A DNA stretch of 64,000 bases from JAUNSR01 sp036655355 (GTDB taxonomy: Bacteria; Bacteroidota; Bacteroidia; Bacteroidales; JAUNSR01). Position numbers and translations under genes: made by a program. This document shows positions 53,980 through 62,819 of this stretch, in pieces (position 1 is the stretch's first letter; the number at the start of each line of letters is the position of its first letter). The notes under the pieces are model-generated. The model was not told the origin of the DNA and did not search any database. It was given only the letters and a program-made list of their open reading frames with translations. The stretch is from NCBI GenBank assembly GCA_036655355.1, contig JAVVQG010000001.1, forward strand, positions 186,001 to 250,000, given 5' to 3'.

Positions 53980-54011
53980 TTTGGTATTTATCTTTTGCCG
54001 CTTTAGATTTG
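53980..54011 (+). promoter_or_regulatory. Promoter of the DUF2541-like gene
   Basis: TTTG at 53980-53983, 20 bases, TAGATTTG at 54004-54011. It is followed by repeat copy 4 in the leader. Confidence 0.65.
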
Positions 54012-54031
54012 TCGCATCCGGTTCTAAAGGA

Positions 54032-54107
54032 ATGAAATCGCCACAACCCGTCTAAAGAGATGTTACCTACATAAAGGTATATAGATGGCGCATTCGACCT
54101 TGATGTT
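54032..54107 (-). repeat. Dispersed hairpin repeat, copy 4 (in the DUF2541-like leader)
   Basis: ATGAAATCGCCACAAC at one end and AGGTATATAGATGGCGCATT near the other. CGCCA and TGGCG arms can pair, and an inner TACCT / AGGTA stem is present. The conserved tail runs into the ATG at 54128, 20 bases past the listed end. Confidence 0.85.
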
Positions 54108-54127
54108 AAAAAATTAGACTATTGCAA

Positions 54128-54574
54128 ATGAAACAAAAATCCGTATTGATGATTCTTTTCCTTCTTTGTACAACCCTGTTCGCTTCTGCGCAACAGATTG
54201 GAAGATGGGAAAAACTTGGACAAAAAGAGGTACAATTCCGTACTGAAAGAGACGCAATCCGCGCCAGCCACAAAGGAACATTTACCAAATTAAAAATTCA
54301 CGTTAAAGGTGCTCCTGTTGAGTTTCATAAGGTGATCGTGAAGTATGCAAACGGTTCTACTCAAGAACTTAAAATCCGCCAGGTAATTGAAGCGGGAGGA
54401 GAAACACGCATTTTGGATCTTCGTGGCAATAAACGAGTTATCCGTGAAGTGGTGTTCTATTACAAAACCGTAAAAACCAAATATGACCGAGACAACCGTA
54501 ATGACAGACATTACCGTCCCGGGCATAATGGCAACCGCCGTAAGGCTGTGGTTTCCGTTTGGGGAAGACATTAA
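54128..54574 (+). CDS. Secreted DUF2541-like protein
   Basis: 148 residues with a cleavable signal peptide (SVLMILFLLCTTLFASAQ). The mature part resembles DUF2541-type beta-sandwich proteins: KLKIHVKGAPVEFHKVIVKY, then GGETRILDLRGNKRVIREVV, FYYKT and the final VWGRH. A basic Asn/Arg-rich loop (YDRDNRNDRHYRPGHNGNRR) separates the last strands. The start is ATG 54128; an in-frame TTG lies just before. No function is known. The match to the family is by eye. Confidence 0.7.
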   Translation: MKQKSVLMILFLLCTTLFASAQQIGRWEKLGQKEVQFRTERDAIRASHKGTFTKLKIHVKGAPVEFHKVIVKYANGSTQELKIRQVIEAGGETRILDLRGNKRVIREVVFYYKTVKTKYDRDNRNDRHYRPGHNGNRRKAVVSVWGRH

Positions 54575-54593
54575 AAAAACGACACAATATATT

Positions 54594-54628
54594 GCGGGTT
54601 TATCCACTTTGGGTAAGCCCGCTTTTTT
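54594..54628 (+). terminator. Terminator before dinB
   Basis: GCGGGTTTA / TAAGCCCGC stem with an 11-base loop and TTTTTT. It ends the DUF2541-like transcript 18 bases before the dinB ATG, so dinB is expressed at least partly from readthrough or from an unseen promoter. Confidence 0.8.
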
Positions 54629-54645
54629 ATTAATTTTATTCCGTG

Positions 54646-55740
54646 ATGTCCGAGCGCAAAATCATACACATCGATATGGATGCTTTTTATGCTTCCGTAG
54701 AACAACGTGACTTCCCACAATACAGGGGAAAGCCCCTTGTTGTGGGTAGTCCCGAACGGAGGGGCGTCGTGGCGGCAGCCAGTTACGAGGCACGCAAATT
54801 CGGAATCCGCTCCGCCATGTCATCTTACAAAGCCAAGCAACTTTGTCCCCATGTGATTTTTGCTCCCGGACGTATGGGAGTCTATAAGGCTGTTTCCGCC
54901 AAAATTCACGAAATATTCAGTGAATATACCGACCTGATTGAACCGTTGTCTCTCGATGAAGCTTTTTTGGACGTAACGGAAAATAAAAAAAATATTTCCC
55001 TCGCTGTGGATGTAGCCCGTGCAATCAAAGTCCGAATCTTTGAACAAACGGGACTCATCGCCTCGGCAGGAGTTTCATATAATAAGTTTCTGGCCAAGAT
55101 CGCTTCAGACTATCGCAAGCCTGACGGGTTATGCACCATTCATCCGGCAAAAGCTTTAGACTTTATCGCCAAACTTCCGATTGAGTCGTTTTGGGGTGTA
55201 GGAAAAGTGACTGCCCGTAAAATGCATGAACTGGGAATTCACACCGGCGCTGAACTCCGCGAGTGTCCCTTGTCATTTCTTACACGCCATTTCGGAAAAG
55301 CCGGACTCCTCTATCACAATTTTGCGAACGGAATAGACAATCGCCCCGTAGAACCCGAATGGATACGCAAATCGGTTGGATGCGAGCACACCTACGATAC
55401 GGATCTCACTACAACCCGCGAAGCGATCGAAGCATTAGATGCGTTGACTCCCCGTCTGATCGAACGAATGAACCGAGCTCAGTTCCGTGGAGGCAAGACC
55501 ATTACGCTCAAGGTGAAATTCAACGATTTCACCATTAAAAACCGCTCAACGACAACACCGTTCTTTCTGACTACTTTTGAGAACATCTTTCCCCTTGCGG
55601 TTAAATTAATGCAAGAATTGGATTGGCAGGAGAAACAAATCCGCTTATTGGGAATATCAATCTCTGTACCCTCGAGAAAGAACGAACCGGAACAACAACT
55701 CTTAATTCCTTTTCCCGATTTAGAAGAAGAAGCGTATTAA
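54646..55740 (+). CDS. dinB: DNA polymerase IV
   Basis: 364-residue Y-family translesion polymerase. The catalytic acids lie in IHIDMDAFYASVEQRD and SLDEAFLDVT. The PLVVG segment is followed by RGVVAAASYEARKFGIRSAM. A helix-hairpin-helix segment is in LPIESFWGVGKVTARKMHEL, and the little-finger domain follows to the end. A GTG three bases earlier is in frame; ATG 54646 is preferred. A C-terminal EQQLLIPFPDL resembles a beta-clamp-binding QLxLF-type motif. No LexA-type box is visible upstream. Confidence 0.95.
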   Translation: MSERKIIHIDMDAFYASVEQRDFPQYRGKPLVVGSPERRGVVAAASYEARKFGIRSAMSSYKAKQLCPHVIFAPGRMGVYKAVSAKIHEIFSEYTDLIEPLSLDEAFLDVTENKKNISLAVDVARAIKVRIFEQTGLIASAGVSYNKFLAKIASDYRKPDGLCTIHPAKALDFIAKLPIESFWGVGKVTARKMHELGIHTGAELRECPLSFLTRHFGKAGLLYHNFANGIDNRPVEPEWIRKSVGCEHTYDTDLTTTREAIEALDALTPRLIERMNRAQFRGGKTITLKVKFNDFTIKNRSTTTPFFLTTFENIFPLAVKLMQELDWQEKQIRLLGISISVPSRKNEPEQQLLIPFPDLEEEAY

Positions 55741-55996
55741 AAGAGTTATTCATCACCTTGTTGAAAATTTAATTAATTACAGTTTTTCAGTATTGAAAAT
55801 CATATAGTTGCTAATTGAAAGAATTACACTCCTGTTTGCGACAGCTGAATACCCTTTTTGCTTATTTTTTATAATAGCCAATCCGAAATTTATAATTTAA
55901 ATATTCTTCAATATCGCTATACATAAAACAACTTATTTTATGCGTCTATTCCCCCTTGTGTGCATATTCATACTGTATTAAAACGAATAATAAGAT

Positions 55997-56004
55997 TAGT
56001 TTTG
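55997..56004 (+). promoter_or_regulatory. Possible -7 element of the porin gene
   Basis: TAGTTTTG, giving a leader of about 100 nt to the ATG at 56115. No clear -33 box. The rest of the 374-base gap is very AT-rich, and I see no other signal. Confidence 0.35.
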
Positions 56005-56114
56005 CAAAACGGATAAGGTTGTTGTTCAAAAAAGCATATTTATCTATTTTTCGATTACATATTTCTAACTATCACGCATATTATTTGATTAATTGCTATT
56101 ATACCCCTTAGCTT

Positions 56115-57293
56115 ATGAAGAAAGTGTTTGCGCTGGCGATGGCGCTCGCATGCGGAACGGCCGCATTTGCAGAAAATCCCTCTGATGAAACGACGAAGGT
56201 AAAATCACTGTTTGCCAGATTATTCAATCCGGAGATGGGAAGTGAAAAATTAAAAGTAACCCTTCATACCAAAGGATCTCTGAATAGCAACTTTTCGGAT
56301 GGTAAAATGGGAGATACGAATTTCAAAATGGAGCAATTTCGTATCGAACTGAGAGGAGATGTGAACGACCGCATCTATTACCGTTACCAACAACGCTTAA
56401 CCTCTTTCGGCCGTTTTGAGAAAACAGTCGATAACTTGCCTATCACGATTGATTATGCCGGATTGGGATATCGTATCAACCAGAAAGTAAGAGTATTCGG
56501 TGGTAAGATGTGTACGGCATACGGTGGTATCGAATTTGACGATAATCCAATCAATGTTTATCAGTACAGTTTGATTCACGAGAATATGACTGCCTTCCTT
56601 ACCGGTATCGATGTAGCGTATGATGTGAATCCGAACCACGAACTTCGATTCCAGATGCTCGACGGCAGAAACGGAACCATGGAGGATACTTACGGCAAAC
56701 TACCGGCTTCTATTGAAGCGAGCAAAGCCGATTTCGTTTACACATTCAACTGGAATGGTAAATTCGGTCCCGACAATATGTTCTCTACAAGATGGTCCGC
56801 ATCGGTATTGAACGAAGCGAAAGATCACAATATGTATTACGGCGTATTGGGAACGGCAATGAATTATCAGAAATTCGGTATGTTTCTGGATCTGATGTAT
56901 TCTCGCGAAGAACTCGATCGAAAAGGGATCATCTCAAGATTGGTTGCATCTCAAACAGAAGGTTATACACAAACCAATACCGATTACTCAAGCATTATCC
57001 TTGGCATGAATTACCGTTTCGCTCCGAAATGGAATTTGGTTGCTAAAGGAATCTGGGATACAGCTTCAAAATACAAAGGCACTGAAATCGTTGAGAAAGG
57101 ACGATACCTGAACGCATTCGGTTGTACTGCGGGGATCGAGTATTATCCGATCAAAAATGACAACCTTCACCTGAACCTGGTATACACCGGCCGTAAGATG
57201 AACTATACAGATCTTGCTAAAAAATACGGTGCGACAGACAGAATGGATAATAAAATAGAACTAAGCGTTATCTACGCGATGCGAATTTTCTAA
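56115..57293 (+). CDS. OprO/OprP-type porin
   Basis: 392-residue outer-membrane beta-barrel with a signal peptide (KVFALAMALACGTAAFA). Alternating strands cover the rest, e.g. FKMEQFRIELRGDVNDRIYY, RYQQRLTSFGR, GKMCTAYGGIEFDDNPINVY, and it ends in Phe. The architecture matches phosphate-selective porin O/P proteins common in Bacteroidales. The ion or solute preference is unknown. It is monocistronic with a strong terminator. Confidence 0.85.
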   Translation: MKKVFALAMALACGTAAFAENPSDETTKVKSLFARLFNPEMGSEKLKVTLHTKGSLNSNFSDGKMGDTNFKMEQFRIELRGDVNDRIYYRYQQRLTSFGRFEKTVDNLPITIDYAGLGYRINQKVRVFGGKMCTAYGGIEFDDNPINVYQYSLIHENMTAFLTGIDVAYDVNPNHELRFQMLDGRNGTMEDTYGKLPASIEASKADFVYTFNWNGKFGPDNMFSTRWSASVLNEAKDHNMYYGVLGTAMNYQKFGMFLDLMYSREELDRKGIISRLVASQTEGYTQTNTDYSSIILGMNYRFAPKWNLVAKGIWDTASKYKGTEIVEKGRYLNAFGCTAGIEYYPIKNDNLHLNLVYTGRKMNYTDLAKKYGATDRMDNKIELSVIYAMRIF

Positions 57294-57313
57294 TTCATAC
57301 AAGATAACATAAA

Positions 57314-57370
57314 ACAATCCGTTTGCCGGGAGAATTAGTTCTTCCCGGTAAACGGATTGTTTATTTTTAT
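57314..57370 (+). terminator. Terminator after the porin gene
   Basis: ACAATCCGTTT-CCGGGA / TCCCGG-AAACGGATTGT long stem followed by TTATTTTTAT. Confidence 0.9.
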
Positions 57371-57444
57371 CATTAAGGCCAAATGCGCCATCTATATACC
57401 TTCTGTTGGGTTTCACAACTTTAGATGGGCTATGGCGATTTCAT
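57371..57444 (+). repeat. Dispersed hairpin repeat, copy 5
   Basis: GGCCAAATGCGCCATCTATA to TATGGCGATTTCAT, closest to copy 2 in its distal half. It lies between convergent genes, directly after the porin terminator and three bases from the patatin stop, so this copy cannot be a start-codon leader. Confidence 0.85.
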
Positions 57445-57446
57445 TT

Positions 57447-58292
57447 TTATAAAAGTTTCTTACGACGCACTTTCTTCGTAGAAAAAACCACCTCCTCTTT
57501 GGGGTATTTGCGCTCCATACCATACGTATTTTCTAATCGCTCCACCATCTCGTCGTACCCGATTTTGAAGATGTCTCCAATATTCTCCAGATCAAAGGTA
57601 CTGTATTGTTGCGCTTCTTCCACTTCTACAAGAATATCGCACAGCTCCTTATCCTCGAAAGAATTTGCCTTAAACATAAAATGATAGGATCGCTGAGCGA
57701 TCTGAATCATGTTGTGCTTGTACTCGGGTGACATCAAGGGGCTTACATTTATACCGATCACTTTCTCACACAAAGGCCGAATGGGCGACACCGGGAAATT
57801 TCTGAAGATGCCTCCGTCAACATAGTGAACACCGTCAATCTCTACGGGATTGAAAATGACCGGTACGCTACACGAAGCTAACAAACGCGGCCCCAACTCC
57901 CCCGAGGAGAAAACCACACTCTTTCCGTGATCCAGATCACTGGCTACTACGTAAAGAGGAATTTTAAGCTCATCAAAAGTTTTGGCATGCAGGTATTTAT
58001 CCATAAAACTCAGGAAAGGAGTATGATCAAAGAAACCCGCTTTTGGTATCAATATCTTTACAAAATTAGTAAATTCCTTACCTATAAACATTTTACTAAT
58101 CTCTACCGGTGAATTGCCGGCAGCATACAAAGCACCCACTACAGCTCCCGCACTGGTACCCGCAATCACATCCGGCTCTAATCCGAATTCTTCCATTGCT
58201 TTAAGAGCTCCGCAATGAGCAAATCCTTTAGCGCCACCACCACTCAGGGCAAGCCCCAACTTATACTTTTTCTCTAAACTATTATTTTGCAT
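57447..58292 (-). CDS. Patatin-like phospholipase
   Basis: 281-residue lipid acyl hydrolase of the RssA/YchK type. The oxyanion loop is SGGGAKGFAHCGAL. Nucleophile Ser47 lies in GTSAG, and catalytic Asp159 in YVDGGIFRNFP, so the dyad is complete. There is no signal peptide, so it is probably cytosolic or on the inner face of the membrane. The frame reaches 58334, but a TATCTTTG box overlaps that end. ATG 58292 (MQNNSLEKKY) is chosen. Confidence 0.9.
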   Translation of the reverse strand: MQNNSLEKKYKLGLALSGGGAKGFAHCGALKAMEEFGLEPDVIAGTSAGAVVGALYAAGNSPVEISKMFIGKEFTNFVKILIPKAGFFDHTPFLSFMDKYLHAKTFDELKIPLYVVASDLDHGKSVVFSSGELGPRLLASCSVPVIFNPVEIDGVHYVDGGIFRNFPVSPIRPLCEKVIGINVSPLMSPEYKHNMIQIAQRSYHFMFKANSFEDKELCDILVEVEEAQQYSTFDLENIGDIFKIGYDEMVERLENTYGMERKYPKEEVVFSTKKVRRKKLL

Positions 58293-58331
58293 GTAATTAT
58301 GTAAAAAATTAAGGCGATATATGAACACATT

Positions 58332-58339
58332 CAAAGATA
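58332..58339 (-). promoter_or_regulatory. Probable -7 element of the patatin gene
   Basis: TATCTTTG on the minus strand, 39 bases before the chosen ATG. It rules out the longer start at 58334. Confidence 0.4.
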
Positions 58340-58428
58340 ATATTTTTTATATTTAAGAATATTTAATGCATTCCATTTTTTAATATTCTTCTTTCGCAAT
58401 TCTTCAAATCAATAAATACCGATAAATT

Positions 58429-61400
58429 ATGAATTCCATGAACAAACCAACCACCGGCGAAGTGCATGACTGGGTGCTCCGGCTGCATGCCCTATGCGAA
58501 AAAACGATGACTGCTCAGGAACGCAAAGAACAGAAAAAATATGCAGTCATGGTTCAAAGACCCAATGATAAAGTATTTCTTTCAAAAATGCTGGATGAAT
58601 CCTCCCAGATTCGAGACAACCGAAAACTAGCACGCCGAATAAAAGTATTGGTTGATCGGTATGGAATTCCCGAGTTCTTCAACAACAGGGATAACCTTTT
58701 GTTTAAAATGTATCAAGCCGTGGGATATCATTTTGATTTCATCGCAATTCCGATTATTAAAAAGAGATTGCGCATGGATACCTCAAAAGTAATCATTAAT
58801 GAGGCTCGACCACGATTAACAAAGCATTTAGCACGACGTTTCAAAGATAAAATCGGTCAAAACGTAAATCTGCTCGGCGAAGTGGTGCTGGGAAATCAGG
58901 AAGCCGATCACCGGTATCACCATTATTTGGAGGCACTCGAATCGCCGGATATCAATTACATCTCAGTTAAAATATCGGGAATCTACGCACAAACCCACGC
59001 ATTGAATTACGAAGAAAGTTTTCCGGAATTGGTTAACCGTCTAAGTACCCTTTACCAAAAAGCGATCGATTGCCCCTATATTGATGAGAACGGAGTAAAA
59101 AGGGCGAAGTTCATCAATCTGGACATGGAAGAATACAAAGATACGCGTCTCACCCTCCGAATATTTAAAACGGCTCTCAGCGACCCCAGATTTAAAAATT
59201 ACGCTGCCGGAATCGTGGTGCAGGCTTATTTACCGGACGCATATGATTTCCAGAGCGAATTGCTGGAATTTGCCAAAGAACGTGTCGCCTTAGGGGGCGC
59301 TCCCATTAAAATGAGATTGGTGAAAGGATGCAACCTCGAAATGGAAACCGTCATCTCCTCTTTACGGGGCTGGCCCAATCCGATTTTAAAATCGAAGATA
59401 GAAGTAGACGCCAATTACTTACGTATTTTGGAGCGAGGGTTACTCCCCGAAAACGCTCAGTGTCTCCATTTAGGCGTCGCATCGCATAATCTGTTCACAA
59501 TCGGATACGCATACCTGTATAGTAAGAAAGCAGGCACCTCCCAATACATGACTTTCGAGATGCTCGAAGGAATGGCCAACCAACTCTGGCGAGCACAGAA
59601 AGAGTTGGGCAACCATGTGATTCTATACACCCCCGTAGTAAAAAACGAACACTTCCTGAATGCCGTTTCGTATCTCGTACGTCGTTTGGATGAAAACACG
59701 GGACCGGAGAACTTCCTCTCCTACTCTTTCAATCTGATGCCGGAAACCGAGACCTGGAATTTTCTGAAGGAGCAGTTTGAAAAAGCGTATGCGATGAAAG
59801 ACACGTTGCATTGCAAAAAAAGCAGAACGCAAGATCGCAACGAATCATATGAATTCCAGCAACCGAAAGAGGGAGTGGAAACAGTGATGAAAAACGAGCC
59901 CGATACAGACTTCGACCTCACCCAAAACCAACGCTGGGCCGAAGGTATCGTTGCACATTGGAAAAAATCCCCAACCGATACACCTGAAATTTTCCCGATA
60001 CAGATCGGCGATAAAGAAGTGACCGGTACAACTCGGCATAAATATTACGACCGCAGTCAAAATGACGACGTTTTGATTTGCGAGATGACGCAAGCAAATA
60101 AATCGCAGGTATTGCACATAATCGATATCGCCGAAAGAGATCCGGCAGGATGGCGTAACACGACCCTTCAGGAACGACACAAACTACTTCACGAAGCTGC
60201 AAACCATTTGGCTGCCATGCGTGGCGATCTTATCGGAGCAATGTGTGCCATAACCGGAAAAACAATCACCGAGGGCGACGTAGAAGTCTCCGAAGCGATT
60301 GATTATGCACGCTATTACACCATTGCGATGAAACAGTTTGAAAACCTGAAAGAGATCTCGCTCACCCCAAAAGGAACCGTTCTGGTGATTTCTCCGTGGA
60401 ATTTCCCTTGCGCCATTCCGGTTGGGGGTGTCGCGGCGGCGCTGGCCGGAGGAAATACGGTCATATTAAAACCGGCAACCGTTGCAGCTCCCGTTGCATG
60501 GCTGTTTGCTCAAGCCTTCTGGGCGGCCGGTATTCCGCGTGAAGCTTTACAGATTGTGGTCCCCCAACGTGATGCACTGAAGCTACTTATCAGCGCGTCT
60601 TCTTTGAAACATATCATTCTGACCGGCGGAACGGATACAGCTAGAGAAATCGCCCGCGAAAACCCGGTGATACCCCTCTCTGCAGAGACGGGAGGAAAGA
60701 ATGCGATCATTCTCACTGCTGCCGGTGATCGCGATCATGCGATATTGAATATCGTACATTCAGCATTTGGTAATGCGGGACAAAAATGTTCGGCATGCTC
60801 ATTGCTGCTGGTTGAGCGAAGTGTTTACGAGGATAAAACATTCCAGGAAAAACTAATTGATGCGGCTACCAGTCTCAAAACAGGAAGCGTTTGGGAAATC
60901 GGAAATATCGTGGGACCGATGATCACCAATAAAAACGAGAAGTTGCTTCAAGCGATTCGCAAACTAGAACCGGGTGAATCGTGGCTTGTCCCTCCCCGTT
61001 TTCTGGATGAGAAGGGATACCTGCTTGCCCCGACCATCAAGTGGGGCGTACGTCCCGGTAATTTCTCCTTCCGTACAGAACTTTTCGGTCCCCTACTGAG
61101 TGTTTGTTGTATTGAGAACCTCGAAGAGGGAATCAACCTGGTTAACGAACTTGATTATGGGTTGACTTCCGGACTACAGAGTCTTGATGAAGAAGAACAG
61201 CATATCTGGCGGGAAAAATTGGAGGCCGGCAACCTGTACATCAACCGCGGCATTACCGGCGCGATCGTAAACCGACAACCGTTCGGTGGAATGAAACGCT
61301 CGGCATTCGGTGCCGGGTTGAAAGCGGGAGGAATTAATTATTGTCTCAACTTTGTCCGGATCAGAGACAAACAGGATTCAACCATGAATTATCAGGATAG

Positions 61401-61884
61401 CTACCGAAGTGCGTGGGAAGAGGAATTCTCAAAGGGTCGCGATATCAATAAACTCTACGGAGAACAAAATGTGTTCAGATACCTCCCGGTTAAGAATATG
61501 GTTTTACGCATTTATCGGGACGACCACCTCGATGATGTGCGACGCATTATTTATGCTGCACGGGTTTGCCGCGTACCCCTTACGATCAGCGTACATCCGG
61601 AAGAAAGACGCCTTCCGGAAATATCCAGAATGAGCAATTCGGTGTTGATCGAGACCCGGGAACAATTCAAGAAAACAATGGGTCAATACGAACGGATCAG
61701 AGCATGTTCGCCTGATCTGCCACGAGAGATATACGAAAAAGCGGCTAGCCTAGACAAATACATCGCAACCGCACCTCCCGTGAACGAAGGACGCATCGAA
61801 CTGCTCAATTATCTAAAAGAGCAAAGCATCACGTTCGAATACCACCGATACGGAAGTATCAATGAGATTCCACCGGTCGAATAA
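58429..61884 (+). CDS. Bifunctional proline dehydrogenase / L-glutamate gamma-semialdehyde dehydrogenase (PutA-like)
   Basis: 1151-residue fused enzyme that turns proline into glutamate. The FAD-binding proline dehydrogenase barrel (about 100-450) is marked by NLLGEVVLGNQEAD, SVKISGIYAQ and MRLVKGCNLEMETV. The aldehyde dehydrogenase (about 520-960) has SPWNFPCAIPVGGVAAALAG, GGTDTAREI, SAETGGKNAII and the catalytic Cys in FGNAGQKCSACSLLLVE. A C-terminal part (about 980-1151) resembles the extra ALDH-like domain of long PutA proteins (GEQNVFRYLPVKNMVLRIYR). It lacks the N-terminal ribbon-helix-helix DNA-binding domain of E. coli PutA, so it is an enzyme only. Confidence 0.93.
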   Translation: MNSMNKPTTGEVHDWVLRLHALCEKTMTAQERKEQKKYAVMVQRPNDKVFLSKMLDESSQIRDNRKLARRIKVLVDRYGIPEFFNNRDNLLFKMYQAVGYHFDFIAIPIIKKRLRMDTSKVIINEARPRLTKHLARRFKDKIGQNVNLLGEVVLGNQEADHRYHHYLEALESPDINYISVKISGIYAQTHALNYEESFPELVNRLSTLYQKAIDCPYIDENGVKRAKFINLDMEEYKDTRLTLRIFKTALSDPRFKNYAAGIVVQAYLPDAYDFQSELLEFAKERVALGGAPIKMRLVKGCNLEMETVISSLRGWPNPILKSKIEVDANYLRILERGLLPENAQCLHLGVASHNLFTIGYAYLYSKKAGTSQYMTFEMLEGMANQLWRAQKELGNHVILYTPVVKNEHFLNAVSYLVRRLDENTGPENFLSYSFNLMPETETWNFLKEQFEKAYAMKDTLHCKKSRTQDRNESYEFQQPKEGVETVMKNEPDTDFDLTQNQRWAEGIVAHWKKSPTDTPEIFPIQIGDKEVTGTTRHKYYDRSQNDDVLICEMTQANKSQVLHIIDIAERDPAGWRNTTLQERHKLLHEAANHLAAMRGDLIGAMCAITGKTITEGDVEVSEAIDYARYYTIAMKQFENLKEISLTPKGTVLVISPWNFPCAIPVGGVAAALAGGNTVILKPATVAAPVAWLFAQAFWAAGIPREALQIVVPQRDALKLLISASSLKHIILTGGTDTAREIARENPVIPLSAETGGKNAIILTAAGDRDHAILNIVHSAFGNAGQKCSACSLLLVERSVYEDKTFQEKLIDAATSLKTGSVWEIGNIVGPMITNKNEKLLQAIRKLEPGESWLVPPRFLDEKGYLLAPTIKWGVRPGNFSFRTELFGPLLSVCCIENLEEGINLVNELDYGLTSGLQSLDEEEQHIWREKLEAGNLYINRGITGAIVNRQPFGGMKRSAFGAGLKAGGINYCLNFVRIRDKQDSTMNYQDSYRSAWEEEFSKGRDINKLYGEQNVFRYLPVKNMVLRIYRDDHLDDVRRIIYAARVCRVPLTISVHPEERRLPEISRMSNSVLIETREQFKKTMGQYERIRACSPDLPREIYEKAASLDKYIATAPPVNEGRIELLNYLKEQSITFEYHRYGSINEIPPVE

Positions 61885-61948
61885 CCGATTTTATCCCGTG
61901 ACTGCATAATGTGGGCTCGATTCAACCAACTGTGATGAGAATTTGTTT

Positions 61949-61956
61949 TAAATTTG
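61949..61956 (+). promoter_or_regulatory. Possible -7 element of the cyclophilin gene
   Basis: TAAATTTG, 23 bases before the ATG at 61979. No clear -33 box. Confidence 0.4.
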
Positions 61957-61978
61957 TAGCAATTAAAATAAACAGAAT

Positions 61979-62746
61979 ATGAGCGCAAATTCAAACGAGA
62001 ACACGTTGGTTCTGATTGAAACCAATCTGGGTAATATCAAAGTAAGATTATACGATGAAACCCCGCAGCACCGCGATAACTTTATCAAACTGGTGAAAGA
62101 GGGATTCTATAATGATACGCTTTTCCATCGCGTAATTAAGGATTTCATGGTTCAGGGTGGTGATCCGGATTCAAAAGGAGCACCTGCCGGAAAATCATTG
62201 GGAACAGGCGGTCCGGGTTATACCGTTCCGGCAGAGATCGTTTATCCGAAATACTTCCACAAGCGCGGAGCACTTGCAGCAGCACGTCAGTCAGACGAAG
62301 TGAATCCGAACAGAGAATCATCAGGTTCACAATTCTACATCGTTTGGGGACAAACCTACTCGGATGGGAAACTAAATCAGCTGGAGCAACAATTGAACGC
62401 AATGAAAGAGCGTTCGATCTTTGACCGTTTGGCGGCAGAGAGAAGAAAACAGATCATGGATCTTCGCCGCTCAAAAAATCAGGAAGGGCTGTATGAACTG
62501 CAGGAAGAACTCGTGGCATTGACAAAAGCGGAGATGCAGGAAAGTGGTCCCGTTGTATTGACTCAGGAGCAGCGTGAGGCTTTCAAAACAGTTGGAGGCA
62601 CTCCGCACCTTGACAACCAATATACCGTTTTTGGGGAAGTGGTAGAGGGTCTGGACATTGTAGAAAAAATCCAGAATACAGCTACTCAGTCAGGAGATCG
62701 TCCCAAAGAAGACATCACCATGAAGATGTCTCTGATCACTGAATAA
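61979..62746 (+). CDS. Cyclophilin-type peptidyl-prolyl isomerase with helical insert
   Basis: 255 residues, no signal peptide. Cyclophilin blocks are TNLGNIKVRLYDETPQHRDN, FHRVIKDFMVQGGDP, SSGSQFYIVWG and DNQYTVFGEVVEGLDIVEKI. Between the third and fourth block is an insert of about 75 residues, helical and highly charged (QLEQQLNAMKERSIFDRLAA, QEGLYELQEELVALTKAEMQ). Plain cyclophilins of 160-190 residues lack it. It should speed proline isomerisation in the cytosol. The insert probably adds a binding surface. A terminator follows. Confidence 0.92.
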   Translation: MSANSNENTLVLIETNLGNIKVRLYDETPQHRDNFIKLVKEGFYNDTLFHRVIKDFMVQGGDPDSKGAPAGKSLGTGGPGYTVPAEIVYPKYFHKRGALAAARQSDEVNPNRESSGSQFYIVWGQTYSDGKLNQLEQQLNAMKERSIFDRLAAERRKQIMDLRRSKNQEGLYELQEELVALTKAEMQESGPVVLTQEQREAFKTVGGTPHLDNQYTVFGEVVEGLDIVEKIQNTATQSGDRPKEDITMKMSLITE

Positions 62747-62760
62747 TATTTATCTTTAAA

Positions 62761-62802
62761 AAGCGGGAACCGGGAGTCTACTCTCGTGTTCTCGCTTTTT
62801 TC
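62761..62802 (+). terminator. Terminator after the cyclophilin gene
   Basis: AAGCGGGAAC-GGGAG / CTC-TGTTCTCGCTTTTTT imperfect stem followed by Ts. Confidence 0.8.
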
Positions 62803-62819
62803 ATTAAAAAATCAGATCA

